DNA of 64,000 nucleotides from Anthoceros angustus (lineage: Eukaryota > Streptophyta > Anthocerotopsida > Anthocerotales > Anthocerotaceae): contig VJWM01000025.1 of the NCBI GenBank assembly GCA_010909165.1, positions 806,001 through 870,000 of the forward strand, read 5' to 3'. Positions 19,821 to 30,774 of the stretch are shown piece by piece; the stretch's first letter is position 1; each line of letters begins with the position of its first letter. Position numbers and translations under genes: made by a program. The notes under the pieces are model-generated. The model worked only from the letters and a program-made list of their open reading frames with translations. It did not search any database and was not told the DNA's origin.

Positions 19821-22200
19821 AGTGAGGAACAGACCTTGCTGTTTTGACACCGGAAGGAATAGTAGCCTTGGAGGCTGGAGTTGCGGGCTGGAGACAACCT
19901 CCATCAGCCTCGATGTGCTGTGTATCCTCGACAAGGAAACTATGCAGCAACCCGTCCGTGTCTGTCCACCAGCTCTGACCTGGCTGCTTCCATGCCCCAA
20001 TTTTTGTTCTCCTTGCCTGCATCTCCTGTGCCTGCTCCCACATCTGGGCATCAGTGTATATGTTCGACATCAATGCATATGCAGCGGAATCTTTTTTGTC
20101 TAGGTTCACAGCCTCATCAAAGGCATGGCGTCCCACATCCACGTTGCTCCACTTACGAGAACCACCCAACAGAGTGTGCCAAACTGCAGCATCAGGAGGT
20201 ACAGGCATTGTCTTAACAAGAGCTAGTGCCTCATCTAGTTGTCCTGCACGACCAAACAGATCCACCATGCACGTGTAATGATCCGTTGTAGGAGTGATTC
20301 GATACTGTTCGTGCATAGCCTCAAAGTACTTGCGGCCCTTGTTCACTTGACCAGTGTGACTACACACTTTTAGCACACTAAGGAACGTAATGCCGTCTGG
20401 CTGTATGCCATCCTCTGTCATTTTAAGAACCAAGTCAAACACCTTATCACTGTCCCCTTGATGGGTGTATCCTGCAATAAGGGCACTCCAGGTGATAACA
20501 TCTCTTTTGGGCAACGCCTCAAAAACCTGCTGTGCATCAACCATACTACTGCACTTCCCATACATGCTTATCAAACTGCAGGCTACAGGCAAATCTGCTT
20601 GAAGACCTTGTTCTTTAATCTGTGCATGGAGCTGCCTTCCCATACGTAAATCTGCCAGGCTCCCACATGCCTGAAGCAGGCACACAAATGTCACTGCGTT
20701 CGGCACAACAATGCCTTCTTCTTGCATATCCCTGAAGAGGGCAAGGGCCTCCTGCCCCATGTCCTGCTGGGAATATCCTGTGATCATGGTGCTCCACGTC
20801 ACCAAATCTTTTTGAGAAAGCCCATCAAACACTCTCTGAGCATCTTCCAAGCTGCCACACTTGGCATACATGTATACCAAACCGCTGGCGATAAACACAT
20901 CGGCCTCATGTCCTCGTTCCATAATTTGTGCATGGAGCTGCTTCCCCGTCTCCAAAGCTGGTGCACCTATGCTGGAACATGCCTGGAGGAGGCACACATA
21001 GGTCACAGCATTGGGTGACACCATGCCTTCGTCTTCCATAGCCCTATACAGATGAAGGGCTTCCTGCGCCATGCCTTGATGGGAGTATCCTGCTATCATA
21101 GCACTCCATGTCACCACAGTTTTATGATCAACTCCATCAAACACGTCCCGAGCATCGTCCAGGCTGCCACACTTTGCATACATGTCTACCAAACTATTAG
21201 CTACAAATACATCAGCTTCAAGTCCGGCTTCTCTAATTCGCGCATGAAGCTGCTTACCATGGTCCAAAGCAGGTGTGCCCAGACCTGAACATGCCTGTAG
21301 GAGGCAAACAAAAGTCACTGAATCAGGTGCAACAATGCCTTCTTCTTGCATACACCTGTAGAGCTGAAGAGCTTCCTGTCCCTTGCCCTGCTGGGTATAC
21401 CCTGCAATCATTGCACTCCACACCACCACATTTTTTTTAGGAAGTCCGTCAAACACTCTCTGAGCGTGCTCCAAGCTGCCACACTTTGTATACATGTCCA
21501 CCAAGCAACTACAAACAAACAAGTCATCCTGGACGCCGCTAGCCAACACGTCAGCATGCACCTGCTGCCCAGATTCTAAATCTCCTGCCCTAGCACAAGC
21601 CTGAAGGGCTGCTACGAAAACATGGCCATCTGGCTTCACACTCGATCTGCACAGCTCATGGTACAGCTGTATGGCTTGCTTATCTTGTTTGTGTTTAACA
21701 TGCGCAGAAATTATGGCAGACCACGTAAAGGCATCTGGTTCAGTTGCCATAGTGAACACATTTCTAGCTTCTTGCAACCTGGCATGAGAAGCATACATTC
21801 GGAGGATGTGGTTGCACAGGAACGTGTCCGACTCATACCCCGTCTTCACGGTCAAAGCATGAACACGGCGACCCAGAGGCAGATCCTTGCGATCCAAACA
21901 TTCCTTTAGTACCGTGAACAAGAGGGATCTGGAGACCTCACAGCCGGTAAGCACCAGCACTCCCAGGGCATCGACAGCCTGGGGAAGCCGCCCACGCCGA
22001 CATAGTGTGCTCACGGTTTTGGGCTTTACCTCCCTTCTGCATCCTGCAGGCATCCGAGGGCTGCCATCGAGCGGCACTCTCTGCATATCCAGGGCAGCCA
22101 GCTGCGCATCCACCCAATCTGGCTTATGCACGTTGCTTGATGTAGAGGACCTCTTGGAACTCCCGATCACGGAAGTCAAGCGATGTGGAGCTTTTGTCAT
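19819..22200 (-). CDS. PLS-class PPR protein, E-type with WW-containing PG box, no DYW domain
   Basis: A single uninterrupted frame of 793 codons from ATG 22198-22200 (the frame is open upstream to 22317 but without an ATG). After about 60 residues of leader, possibly an organelle-targeting peptide, it has tandem P, L and S PPR motifs. Typical forms are VVTWSAMIAGYSHQGMAQEA, FVCLLQACSSIGAPALETGK and LVDMYAKCGSLEDAQRVFDG. The C-terminus has E-type motifs (AAVWHTLLGGSRKW, YALMSNIYTDAQMWEQA) and a PG box with Trp-Trp (QPGQSWWTDTDGLLHSF). It then runs into about 40 unrelated residues where a DYW deaminase would begin. PLS PPR proteins bind single-stranded organellar RNA and guide C-to-U editing; E-type proteins borrow a deaminase. 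Its closest relative here is the gene at 35437. Confidence 0.92.
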   Translation of the reverse strand: MTKAPHRLTSVIGSSKRSSTSSNVHKPDWVDAQLAALDMQRVPLDGSPRMPAGCRREVKPKTVSTLCRRGRLPQAVDALGVLVLTGCEVSRSLLFTVLKECLDRKDLPLGRRVHALTVKTGYESDTFLCNHILRMYASHARLQEARNVFTMATEPDAFTWSAIISAHVKHKQDKQAIQLYHELCRSSVKPDGHVFVAALQACARAGDLESGQQVHADVLASGVQDDLFVCSCLVDMYTKCGSLEHAQRVFDGLPKKNVVVWSAMIAGYTQQGKGQEALQLYRCMQEEGIVAPDSVTFVCLLQACSGLGTPALDHGKQLHARIREAGLEADVFVANSLVDMYAKCGSLDDARDVFDGVDHKTVVTWSAMIAGYSHQGMAQEALHLYRAMEDEGMVSPNAVTYVCLLQACSSIGAPALETGKQLHAQIMERGHEADVFIASGLVYMYAKCGSLEDAQRVFDGLSQKDLVTWSTMITGYSQQDMGQEALALFRDMQEEGIVVPNAVTFVCLLQACGSLADLRMGRQLHAQIKEQGLQADLPVACSLISMYGKCSSMVDAQQVFEALPKRDVITWSALIAGYTHQGDSDKVFDLVLKMTEDGIQPDGITFLSVLKVCSHTGQVNKGRKYFEAMHEQYRITPTTDHYTCMVDLFGRAGQLDEALALVKTMPVPPDAAVWHTLLGGSRKWSNVDVGRHAFDEAVNLDKKDSAAYALMSNIYTDAQMWEQAQEMQARRTKIGAWKQPGQSWWTDTDGLLHSFLVEDTQHIEADGGCLQPATPASKATIPSGVKTARSVPH

Positions 22201-22724
22201 CTTCACTGTTGTCCAAGCAGGAAAACTGGCTGCCACAATACGTCCTGGTGACGCCCCCCTCTGGAAGGTCCAAGAGCACACATTGAGCGGGCTGGGTTTC
22301 TTGCAAACGTGCTGCAACTGGCGGCTTCATTGCCTCCCAAGGGCTGGCTCCTTGCAGAGAGGTGAGCCCAGCCTCTTCCTAGAAGAGATGATATCCTCCA
22401 CACAAAATGGCTGGCAGGAGCACACGATGAACCAAGGGATCCAGGAGGCACCCACCCAAGCACGCTGTCACCGCGCAAAGCTTCACTGGTTAAGACTCGT
22501 TTCAGGCGACTGCCGTCAGGTGTCGAAGGCTGCGAGTGACGGCGGGCCGAACCCTGCTAGGGTATGGGGCATCGCACCCATGAAAAAAACCGACACTCTG
22601 ATCGACGCGGTGACATGTTCCTGGACACTTGACCCTCTATCCAGTCACTGGTAACCCTTTCCCGCCACCATCCGATTCTCCGAGCATGAAGATCAGTGGG
22701 TGCAAAATCTGTTCTCACATAACA

Positions 22725-23090
22725 CACATCAGGGTAGCCGGTGGACTGCTTTAAGATCACAGAAACAACTCAAGAACGTGGTGGTGGTGAGGGACTCGTC
22801 CGAATCCCTTCACGACCAACACTTCGTTGCGTGGTCTCCTGATATTGAATTGCCCAAATCCACCTCCGCCATTGCCTCACAAGATTAGGATCAGAGGATG
22901 GCATATCTGTTCTCACAAAACAGGGCAGCCGGTGGACTGCTTGAAGATACAGAAACAACCCAAGAACGTGATGGTGAGGAAGGACTCATCCGAGTCCCTT
23001 CACGACCAATACATCGAATCGTGATCTCCTCATCTTGGATTGCCGAAATCAACCCCCGCCAGTGGCTCACAAGGTAAGGCTTTTCTGTCG
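22725..23090. repeat. Tandem duplication of ~185 bp upstream of the E-type PPR gene
   Basis: A segment beginning agccggtggactgctt and containing cagaaacaac and tcgtccgaatcccttcacga is present at about 22735-22890 and again at about 22925-23075, with scattered small deletions. No coding sequence recognised; 23100-23518 between this and the next PPR gene also holds nothing I can identify. Confidence 0.7.
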
Positions 23091-23519
23091 TGTGCACACT
23101 CTGACTTGGAGGGAGAGGTGACTTGAGAAGAGAAGGTGATGCAGCATGTCCTCAGCCCAACCTCACCGAGGAAGCTGCAGTGAGCCCTGACGGATATGGC
23201 GGTAAATATTGCAATGTATGAGCTCATGTCATGTAGGTGATGAAATAGTTTACTTGAGCCGTACTTGCACACACACACCTCGTAAGAAAGTAATATTCTC
23301 TTCCTTGGCGTAAAAGCTGGAGCATTGGCCAATGGCCATGGGATCTTGATCTGGGTGTAGCCCCGTGGGGGTTCCATCATGCCAAGCCGGGGAATGGATG
23401 GCACCCCATCCGAGCACTGATCCATTCGAAGGAAGCTAGTTCCAATGACCTGATAATGTCTGGATGTAACTCCTTCAAGACTCCTTGAAGGGAGGACAGC
23501 ATTGGCCAGTTCTCCCCTC

Positions 23520-25013
23520 TCATGGTCGACTCTTACAACTGCAACAACCGTTTGCGAATCGATGCACACGGTACCCATCCCTCACAACAATGTCTCTCTG
23601 TTCAAGCCTTGACATGACCTCCGTGGAGCTGTGGCAGTCACTGCACATGCGTAGATTCTTCGTCACCACCAGAGGTGTCCCACTCGGAGTGTTCAAGAGA
23701 CCAAACGCCAGAGCTAGCTTCTCAGCATGACCACAAAGCGCATCTTCCTTTTCCTTCTCACGCAGAGGCTTCAACACCAAATTTGTGTGAGGTACGTGGC
23801 CTCCTTCCTGCTTCAGGCGTGCATTCGTGCTCTCTACCTTCAGCGCAATATCCTCTCTCCTCTCTCCCACCACAAATCTATGTACTTGCTTTTTCACCTC
23901 AATGCTCGCCACTCCAGGTTTCTTGTTAGCTCCTGCTACCATTCTCTGTGTTTCAATCCTGTCTACATCGCTCCACCTGCCTGCATCTGCGTAGGCATTG
24001 GCCATGAGCACATACGCGGGCGCCCACTGGGGGTCCAGTTTAACCAGACTATCAAAACACCACATTGCCCTCTCTAAATCCCCGTGACTTTTGCATGCAT
24101 TCAGCAAAGACGTCAACCCCACGACATTATTTTGGCCCTCACATGACAAAAACATCTTCTCAGCCTCATCTAAATGGCCTGCACGCCCAAGAAGATCAAT
24201 CATGCAATTGTAATGCTCAATAGCAGGTTTGATGGCATGCTCTTCAGCCATGGAATCAAAGTACTTGCGGCCCTTGTGGACCAGTCCCTCATGACTGCAA
24301 GCTGCTAGAAGGCATGTAAAAGTTGCACCATCAGGCTGAAAACCAGCAAATAGCATCTCCTCAAAACAAGCTAATGCTCTGTGACCATCATCACAAGTAC
24401 CATACCCAGATATCAGGGCATTCCATGTCACCACATTCCTTGTGGCCATGCTGTCAAAGACCTGGCGTGCATCTTCCAGTTCGCCGCATTTTGCATACAT
24501 GTCCACCAGGCAGTTGCCCAACACTACGTTGTCCAGCAGTCCACTTTCAACAATCTGTAAGTGCAGCTGCCTCCCCTTCTGTAAGGCACCAGTGCTTGCA
24601 CAGGCGTTCAGAAGGCAAGCAAAAGTAAAATGGTTAGCCAAAACCAGGCCCTCCTGCTCCATTTGTTCGTACACAACAAGTGCCTCATGTGCGAGCCCTT
24701 GCTGGGAATACCCAGCAATCAGCACCGTCCATGTCACCACATCCTTTGAGGCCAAGCTTTCAAACACCTGGCGTGCATCTTCCAGTTCACCACATTTTGC
24801 ATACATGTCCACCAGGCAGTTGCCCACCACATCATCCAGTCCTCTTTCAACAATCTGTGAGTGCAGCTGCCTGCCCTTCTGTAAGGCACCAGTGCTTCCA
24901 CAGGCCTTCAGAAGGCAAGCAAATGTAACATGGTCAGCCAAAATGAGGCCTCTTGCTCCATTTGTCCATACAGAAAGCGCCTCTTGGCTGACCTTGCTGT
25001 GCATACCCAGCAA
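23520..25013 (-). CDS. PPR protein C-terminal part with DYW-like deaminase ending Ser-Arg-Pro (locus 1)
   Basis: A 497-codon open frame with no ATG at its upstream end, so it is the 3' part of the locus running to 28593. It holds two intact PLS triplets, E motifs (LTSLLNACKSHGDLERAMW), a PG-box region of KKPGVASIEV type, and a DYW-like deaminase. The deaminase has the zinc/catalytic signature HAEKLALAFG followed by MCSDCHSSTE, and the terminal HRFANGCCSCKSRP. The final triplet is SRP instead of DYW. Together with the Lys-Pro PG box this matches the DYW:KP variant that I recall being proposed as a U-to-C editing enzyme in hornworts, lycophytes and ferns. All predicted zinc ligands are present. 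The upstream link to the rest of the gene is broken by small deletions near 25000-25060. Confidence 0.85.
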   Translation of the reverse strand: MLGMHSKVSQEALSVWTNGARGLILADHVTFACLLKACGSTGALQKGRQLHSQIVERGLDDVVGNCLVDMYAKCGELEDARQVFESLASKDVVTWTVLIAGYSQQGLAHEALVVYEQMEQEGLVLANHFTFACLLNACASTGALQKGRQLHLQIVESGLLDNVVLGNCLVDMYAKCGELEDARQVFDSMATRNVVTWNALISGYGTCDDGHRALACFEEMLFAGFQPDGATFTCLLAACSHEGLVHKGRKYFDSMAEEHAIKPAIEHYNCMIDLLGRAGHLDEAEKMFLSCEGQNNVVGLTSLLNACKSHGDLERAMWCFDSLVKLDPQWAPAYVLMANAYADAGRWSDVDRIETQRMVAGANKKPGVASIEVKKQVHRFVVGERREDIALKVESTNARLKQEGGHVPHTNLVLKPLREKEKEDALCGHAEKLALAFGLLNTPSGTPLVVTKNLRMCSDCHSSTEVMSRLEQRDIVVRDGYRVHRFANGCCSCKSRP

Positions 25014-26915
25014 TCAGGGCATTCCATGTCACCACATCCTTTGTGTTCATGCTGTCAAAACCTGGCGTGCATCTTCCAGTTCACCACATTTTGCATACAT
25101 GTCCACCAGGCAGGTTGCCCACCACTACATCATCCAGCAGTCCTCTTTCCACAATCTGTGAGTGCAGCTGCCTGCCCTTCTGTAAGGCACCAGTGCACAG
25201 GCCTTCAGAAGGCAAGCAAAAGTAACATGGTTAGCCAAAATGAGGCCTCCTGCTCCATTTGTCCATACAGAAAGCGCCTCTTGGCCAAGTCCTTGCTGTG
25301 CATACCCAGCAATCAGGGCATCCATGTCACCACATCCTTTGTGCCAAGCTGTCAAAACCTGGCGTGCATCTTCCAGTTCACCACATTTTGCATACATGTC
25401 CACCAGGCAGGTGCCAACACTACGTCATCCAGCAGTCCTCTTTCCACAATCTGTGAGTGCAGCTGCCCTTCTGTAAGGCACCAGTGCTTGCACAGGCCTT
25501 CAGAAGGCAAGCAAAAGTAACATGGTCAGCCAAAATGAGGCCCTCCTGCTCCATTTGTCCATACACAACAAGCGCCTCTTGGCCAAGTCCTTGCTGTGCA
25601 TACCCAGCATCAGGGCATTCCATGTCACCACATCCTTTGTGCCAAGCTGTCAAAACCTGGCGTGCATCTTCCAGTTCACCACATTTTGCATACATGTCCA
25701 CCAGGCAGTTGCCCAACACTACGTCATCCAGCAGTCCTCTTTCAACAATCTGTGAGTGCAGCTGCCTGCCCTTCTGTAAGGCACCAGTGCTTGCACAGGC
25801 CTTCAGAAGGCAAGCAAAAGTAACATGGTTAGCCAAAATCAGCCCTCCTGCTCCATTTGTCCATACACAAGCGCCTCATGTGAGCCCTTGCTGTGCATAC
25901 CCAGCAATCAGGGCATTCCATGTCACCACATCCTTTGAGGCCAAGCTTTCAAACACCTGGCGTGCATCTTCCAGTTCACCACATTTTGAATACATGTCCA
26001 CCAGGCAGTTGCCCACCACTACATCATCCAGTAGACCTCTTTCAACAATCTGTGAGTGCAGCTGCCTGCCCCTCTGGGAGGCACCAGTGCTTCCACAGGC
26101 CTTCAGAAGGCAAGCAAATGTAACATGGTTAGCCAAAATGAGGCCGTCTTGTTCCATTTGTCCATACAGAATGAGCGCCTCTTGACCAAGACCTTGCTGT
26201 GCATACCCAGCAATCAGGGCATTCCATGTCACCACATTCTTTGTGGCCAAGCTGTCAAAACCTGCATCTTCCAGTTCACCACATTTTGCATACATGTCCA
26301 CCAGGCAGTTGCCCAACACTACGTTATCCAGCAGTCCTCTTCAACAATCTGAGTGCAGCTGCCTGCCCTTCTGTAAGGCACCAGTGCTTGCACAGGCCTT
26401 CAGAAGGCAAGCAAAAGTAACATGGTCAGCCAAAATGAGGCCCTCCTGCTCCATTTGTCCATAGAACAAGCGCCTCTTGGCCAAGCCTTGCTGTGCATAC
26501 CCAGCAATCAGGGCATTCCATGTCACCACATCCTTTGTGGCCATGCTGTCAAAACCTGGCGTGCATCTTCCAGTTCACCACATTTTGCATACATGTCCAC
26601 CAGGCAGTTGCCCACACTACGTTATCCAGCAGTCCTCTTCAACAATCTGTGAGTGCAGCTGCCTGCCCTTCTGTAAGGCACCAGTGCTTGCACAGGCCTT
26701 CAGAAGGCAAGCAAAAGTAACATGGTTAGCCAAAATCAGGCCCTCCTGCTCCATTTGTCCATACACACAAGCGCCTCATGTCCGAGCCTTGCTGGGCATA
26801 CCCAGCAATCAGGGCATTCCATGTCACCACATCCTTTGTGGCCAAGCTGTCAAAACCTGGCGTGCATCTTTCAGTTCGCCACATTTTGCATACATGTCCA
26901 CCAGACAGTTTCCAA
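24496..26915 (-). repeat. Nine-unit tandem array of ~300 bp PLS triplets
   Basis: Nine copies of a P-L-S triplet unit follow each other with a period of 294-304 bp, marked by the S-motif phrase LVDMYAKCGELEDARQV at about 24496, 24800, 25097, 25395, 25690, 25991, 26290, 26588 and 26890. The two most 3' units are clean. Five of the others share the same loss of one A in the phrase tcaaaa(a)cctggcgtg, and several lose one or more bases elsewhere. Frames therefore change about once per unit between 25013 and 26824. Units are near-identical, suggesting recent unequal exchange. Confidence 0.88.
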
Positions 26916-28593
26916 CAAACAAGTCGGGAGGAATGCCACTGTGCAAGACATCACAGTGCACTTTTCTGCCAGATTCCAAGTCGGAAGCAAACGCACAAGC
27001 CTGAAGGGCAGCTACAAAGACGTGACAATTCGCCTTCACTCCTGACCTACGCATCTCATGGTACAGTTGTATGGCCTCTTCAGGCTTCCCATGCTTAGCG
27101 TATGCGGAGATTATGGAAAACCACATGAAGGCATCTGGTTTGCCCACCCTGGTGAACACATCCATGGCCTCCTGCAGCCTACCTCCACATGCATACATGC
27201 GCAAGATATGGTTCCCCAAGTATGCATTGGAATCGTACCCAAGTTTAGCAGTGAGATCATGAACTCGTCGGCCCACAGCCAAATCCTTCTTAGCTGTACA
27301 CAGTTTTAACACAGCGTAAAACAGAGACGGAGGGATTGCAGAGTCTGTGTGCGCCAGAGATTCCAGGGCTCCAACGGCCTCAGAAAGCTTCCCTGCTGAC
27401 ATAACATGCTCACGGTTCCAGCCGTTACCGCCCATTTCCGATCCTGCACGCCTGCCAGGTTCAGGCCCGTGCTGGGCATACCCAGCAATCAGGGTTGTCC
27501 ATGTCACCACATTCTTTGTGGCCAAGCTCTCGAAAACCTCGCGTGCATCTTGTAATTCGCCACATTTTGCATACATCTCCACCAGGCAGGTGCCAACAAA
27601 CAAGTCAGGACGAATGCCACTGTGCAACACATCAGAGTGCACTCTTCTGCCAGATTCCAAGTCGGCAGCAAATGCACAAGCTTGAAGGGCAGCTACAAAG
27701 ACGTGAGCATCCGCCTTCACTCCTGATCTACGCATCTCATGGTACAGTTGTATGGCCTCTTCAGGCTTCCCATGTTTAGCGTATGCGGAGATTATGGAAA
27801 ACCACATGAAGGCATCTGGTTTGCCCACCCTGGTGAACACATCCATGGCCTCCTGAAGCCTACCTCCACATGCATACATGCGCAGGATATGGTTCCCCAA
27901 GTATGCATTTGCATCGTACCCAAGCTTGACAGTAAGACCATGAACTCGTCGCCCCACAACCAAATCCTTCCTATCTGTACACAGTTTTAGCACAGTGTAA
28001 AACAGAGACTGAGAAATGGCAGTTTTTGCCTGCGCCAGAGAATCCAGGGCTTCAACGGCCTCAGAAAGCTTCCCCTGCTGACACAACATGGTCACGGTTC
28101 CAGCCGTTACCATGCCCATTTCCGAACCTGCATGCCTGCCAGGTTCAGGCTTATCAGGAGAGCTCGACTTGGAAGGAGAGGCACCATGACCCATCTGCAT
28201 ATCCAAGAAAACGAGCTGCTCATCTACCCAAGCTGGCTTAAACATGCTGTGTAACCAGAGGACCTCGCCAGATCCCTTACGCAGGAAGTCAGGCGAACGG
28301 GAGCTCTTCTTGTCTCGTCTGTTGTCCCACCACATGGCGGGGTCCAAGAAAAATTGTTGCCACAAGTGCTCCTGCTCCTGCTCCTGGCGATGACCATCCT
28401 TACATCCGTGCCCACCCACACTTCTTCTCGGAAGTGGAACTGCTGGGCTCCTTACACTGCTGCACCTGATGGCTTGGTGGTTTGCTGGGTGAGGACTCCC
28501 TAAAGTGAGGTGAGCGGGAGATTCTCGTGGAATCCCTGCACACACACCAATTTGTTGGGTCCACAACGGGTCCGGTTGCCATGCTGTGGCCAT
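25014..28593 (-). pseudogene. PPR-DYW locus 1, N-terminal and central part (frameshifted as written)
   Basis: The natural start is ATG 28591-28593 (MATAWQPDPLWTQQ). A 589-codon open frame to 26824 contains a ~130-residue leader with QEQEHLWQQFF and KKSSRSPDFLRK, shared with the locus at 33661. First PPR motifs follow (LSEAVEALDSLAQAKTA, GRRVHGLTVKLGY, EEAIQLYHEMRRSGVKADAH). About 680 bp of this part is duplicated in tandem (roughly 26790-27470 and 27471-28150), so the first motifs occur twice. After 26824 the reading frame is lost and regained repeatedly through the triplet array. Without the small deletions this would be one very long DYW-type PPR gene. Whether the breaks are real or sequencing errors cannot be told here. 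Confidence 0.8.
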
Positions 28594-28599
28594 CGTTCA

Positions 28600-29100
28600 G
28601 GAACCGCTGTCGGAAGGCGAGCCAAACCACAGACTATAGCAGGATGCCGAATTAGTGTACATGGCCACTGACTGTTTTCACTCTTGCACCCAAAGGCCAA
28701 ACATGGGCACCCACCAGCACAGTATGTGAAGGATGCCAATTGCCTATTTGAACTTGGAACATGTAAGTGCTGGGCTCATGGTTGTCGCAAGAAGCTGCAG
28801 TCATAGTTCAGACTGAATTTTGAGTGAGCGCTGCTCAAGCGATGAATCTCAATTCTGGTCCAGGGTCCAGTCTGGTGGGCTTCACGTTGTTGCTGGATTT
28901 TTCTTTTGGCGGCTGAAGCTAGCTAAAATCGACAGCAGCCGAGGCGCAGTTTGGTACGTCTTTGAAGCGGAGAGCATGGCGCTAGCCTGTGATAGCCTGC
29001 TGTGGGCGTAAAATCCTGTGCCGCTTCCGGAGGCTGCCGCGGCTGGTTGTCGTGACTCGTTTGCCGAGGTTATGGTGTTGTGTGAAGGTGTTGAAGAGGT
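28600..29100. other. Intergenic, nothing identified
   Basis: Upstream of PPR locus 1. No motif or coding region that I can support; short open frames here have no recognisable content. Confidence 0.4.
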
Positions 29101-29109
29101 GGCAATCTG

Positions 29110-29886
29110 ATGGAAACGAATTGCCGATGCAGATTTTGTTGGGAAATAGCCGCAATTTTGCGGGTTTTGTGCAGATTACCGTCATTCCCTACCTCGTTGT
29201 CGGGGATCCCGATCTGGACACCACTTCAACAACCTTTTTGCTGTTGGATCAACGAGGAGCGGATATTCTCTTTGGGATTGCCATACACACCCTCTGGCTG
29301 ATGACACGGATATTCAGCTCATCCCTGGTGGTAATTCTGCTGCTCTGGTCCGGCGTCGGACATTAAACACGATTCAGGTTTAGAGCAGGGTTTTGGAGGG
29401 AAGGAATGAGGTAGTGAGTGTTCGGGCTCTTTGAGGATTCACAGCTGATGTTTACGTTCTGACGATTCTGCCTTGTCCATGATGAAGGATGCCTCAACAT
29501 CTGCTTCTATCGTTTGGTAGGTGGTGTTGAACACGCCAAACACGTCTAAGGCAGGGATGGAAGCTACAGCCAATGCAACACAGTAAGTTTGATGCCTAAC
29601 CTTTCTTCACAAGCACCGAGTACCGGGATGCCCTTATACATGACTGTTATCGTATCAGAGGCACCCAATAGACGACTGACTTGCTATTTCTCCTCTACTC
29701 ATGCAGATGAGTCTCACAGCTGTGACAGGAGCTCACGAGGCTGTATCTTCAGGGTTTCGAAATCTCCTGAAAGACAGCAAGGAGATGTGTTTCAGTCCCC
29801 TACTCAAATATGAAACCCAAGCAAGAGGTTTCCAAAATCCCGGTTGGTGTTGGCTTCGGAATTTCAAAGCCAGAACATGCAACCAA
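29110..29886 (+). pseudogene. Tryptophan synthase alpha subunit pseudogene with remnant exons
   Basis: Several pieces match the alpha subunit (TrpA-type, plastid indole-3-glycerol phosphate lyase) in correct order. 29165-29290 reads ITVIPYLVVGDPDLDTTSTT, then LLLDQRGADI and, after a frameshift, LGLPYT (family form FIPYITAGDPDL...ELGVPYSDPLADGP). 29524-29581 reads VVLNTPNTSKAGMEATANAT (family LVLLTTPTTP-ERM). 29707-29886 starts after ctcatgcag and reads MSLTAVTGAHEAVSSGF then, one frame over, KIPVGVGFGISKPEHATK. The last exon ends at a gt donor-like site. The catalytic Asp region is damaged, the middle and C-terminal exons are missing and two frames are broken. It is a decayed copy of a spliced gene, not a processed copy. 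Confidence 0.8.
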
Positions 29887-29899
29887 GGTACTGTATGCC

Positions 29900-30270
29900 C
29901 CTACCTGTATTTAGTATGCCCATATCTGCAGATGTTCCTTCCATCCATTTTGTTCCTCGGACTTCTCAGTTTTTGGCCCCAGATGCGAGTCCCCAATCCT
30001 CACAGAGATGCAGCATGGAATGAACCTCAGAACAGGTTCACCTAGCAGGGTGCCCTACTATACCACTAAATTATTTCAAAGGGTTATGTATGGATTAAGC
30101 AGTGGCCTAAACAATTGCTAGTCTAACTGTATATAAGGAAGATCACCACTTATATTGTTGTCCCTTCACGAGGGAGCCCTTGGTCAGCTAGTTTGACCTA
30201 CAGCCAGGGGCGACTCCTCGGGACGTGCGTTCGGGATCGAATCCCTCATTAATCAAACGGGGGTAAGGTG
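29900..30270. other. Intergenic, nothing identified
   Basis: No continuation of the tryptophan synthase exons is found beyond 29886, and no other feature is visible. Confidence 0.4.
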
Positions 30271-30282
30271 ACCGAAGTAAAA

Positions 30283-30640
30283 CGCAAATGAACCCTAACT
30301 AACGAACATAATTGAACTGAAATCGAACCGAAGATGAACGCAGCAACTAACGAGCATGAATGAACCGAAAATGAACCCTAACTAACGAGAGCATGAATGA
30401 ACCGAAAATGAACCCTAACTAACGAACATGAATGAACCGAAAATGAACCGAAAATGAACCCCAACTAACGAACATGAATGAACCGAAAATGAACCGAAAA
30501 TGAACCCCAACTAACGAACATGAATGAACCGAAAATGAACCCCAACTAACGAACATGAATGAACCGAAAATGAACCCCAACTAACGAACATGAATGAACC
30601 GAAAATGAACCCCAGCAATTAACGAAAATAAATGAACCAA
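30283..30640. repeat. Minisatellite of aaccgaaaatgaac-type units
   Basis: About nine to ten copies of a 35-36 bp unit (aacgaacatgaatgaaccga aaatgaaccccaact) plus internal 13 bp duplications of accgaaaatgaa. Copies become more alike toward the 3' side. The array ends ~135 bp from the 3' end of PPR locus 2. Confidence 0.9.
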
Positions 30641-30774
30641 AACAACCAAAAAGCTTTGCAGTGGACGACATTAGTCGACACGGAGAAATTCGGAACTGGA
30701 GCCGGCACGCTCCACGGTCGCCGGCGCGGCTCCCTGATGTACAAACCTGAGCAGTGGAAAGTTCTTCTCCCTTC

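Noticed and set aside
23030-23578. A 182-codon minus-strand frame after the DYW stop
   Set aside because: It overlaps the deaminase end in another frame and has no recognisable content.
24323-26720. Many plus-strand open frames of 60-240 codons repeating the same peptide
   Set aside because: They are the antisense of the minus-strand PPR triplet array; their repetition only mirrors the repeated units.
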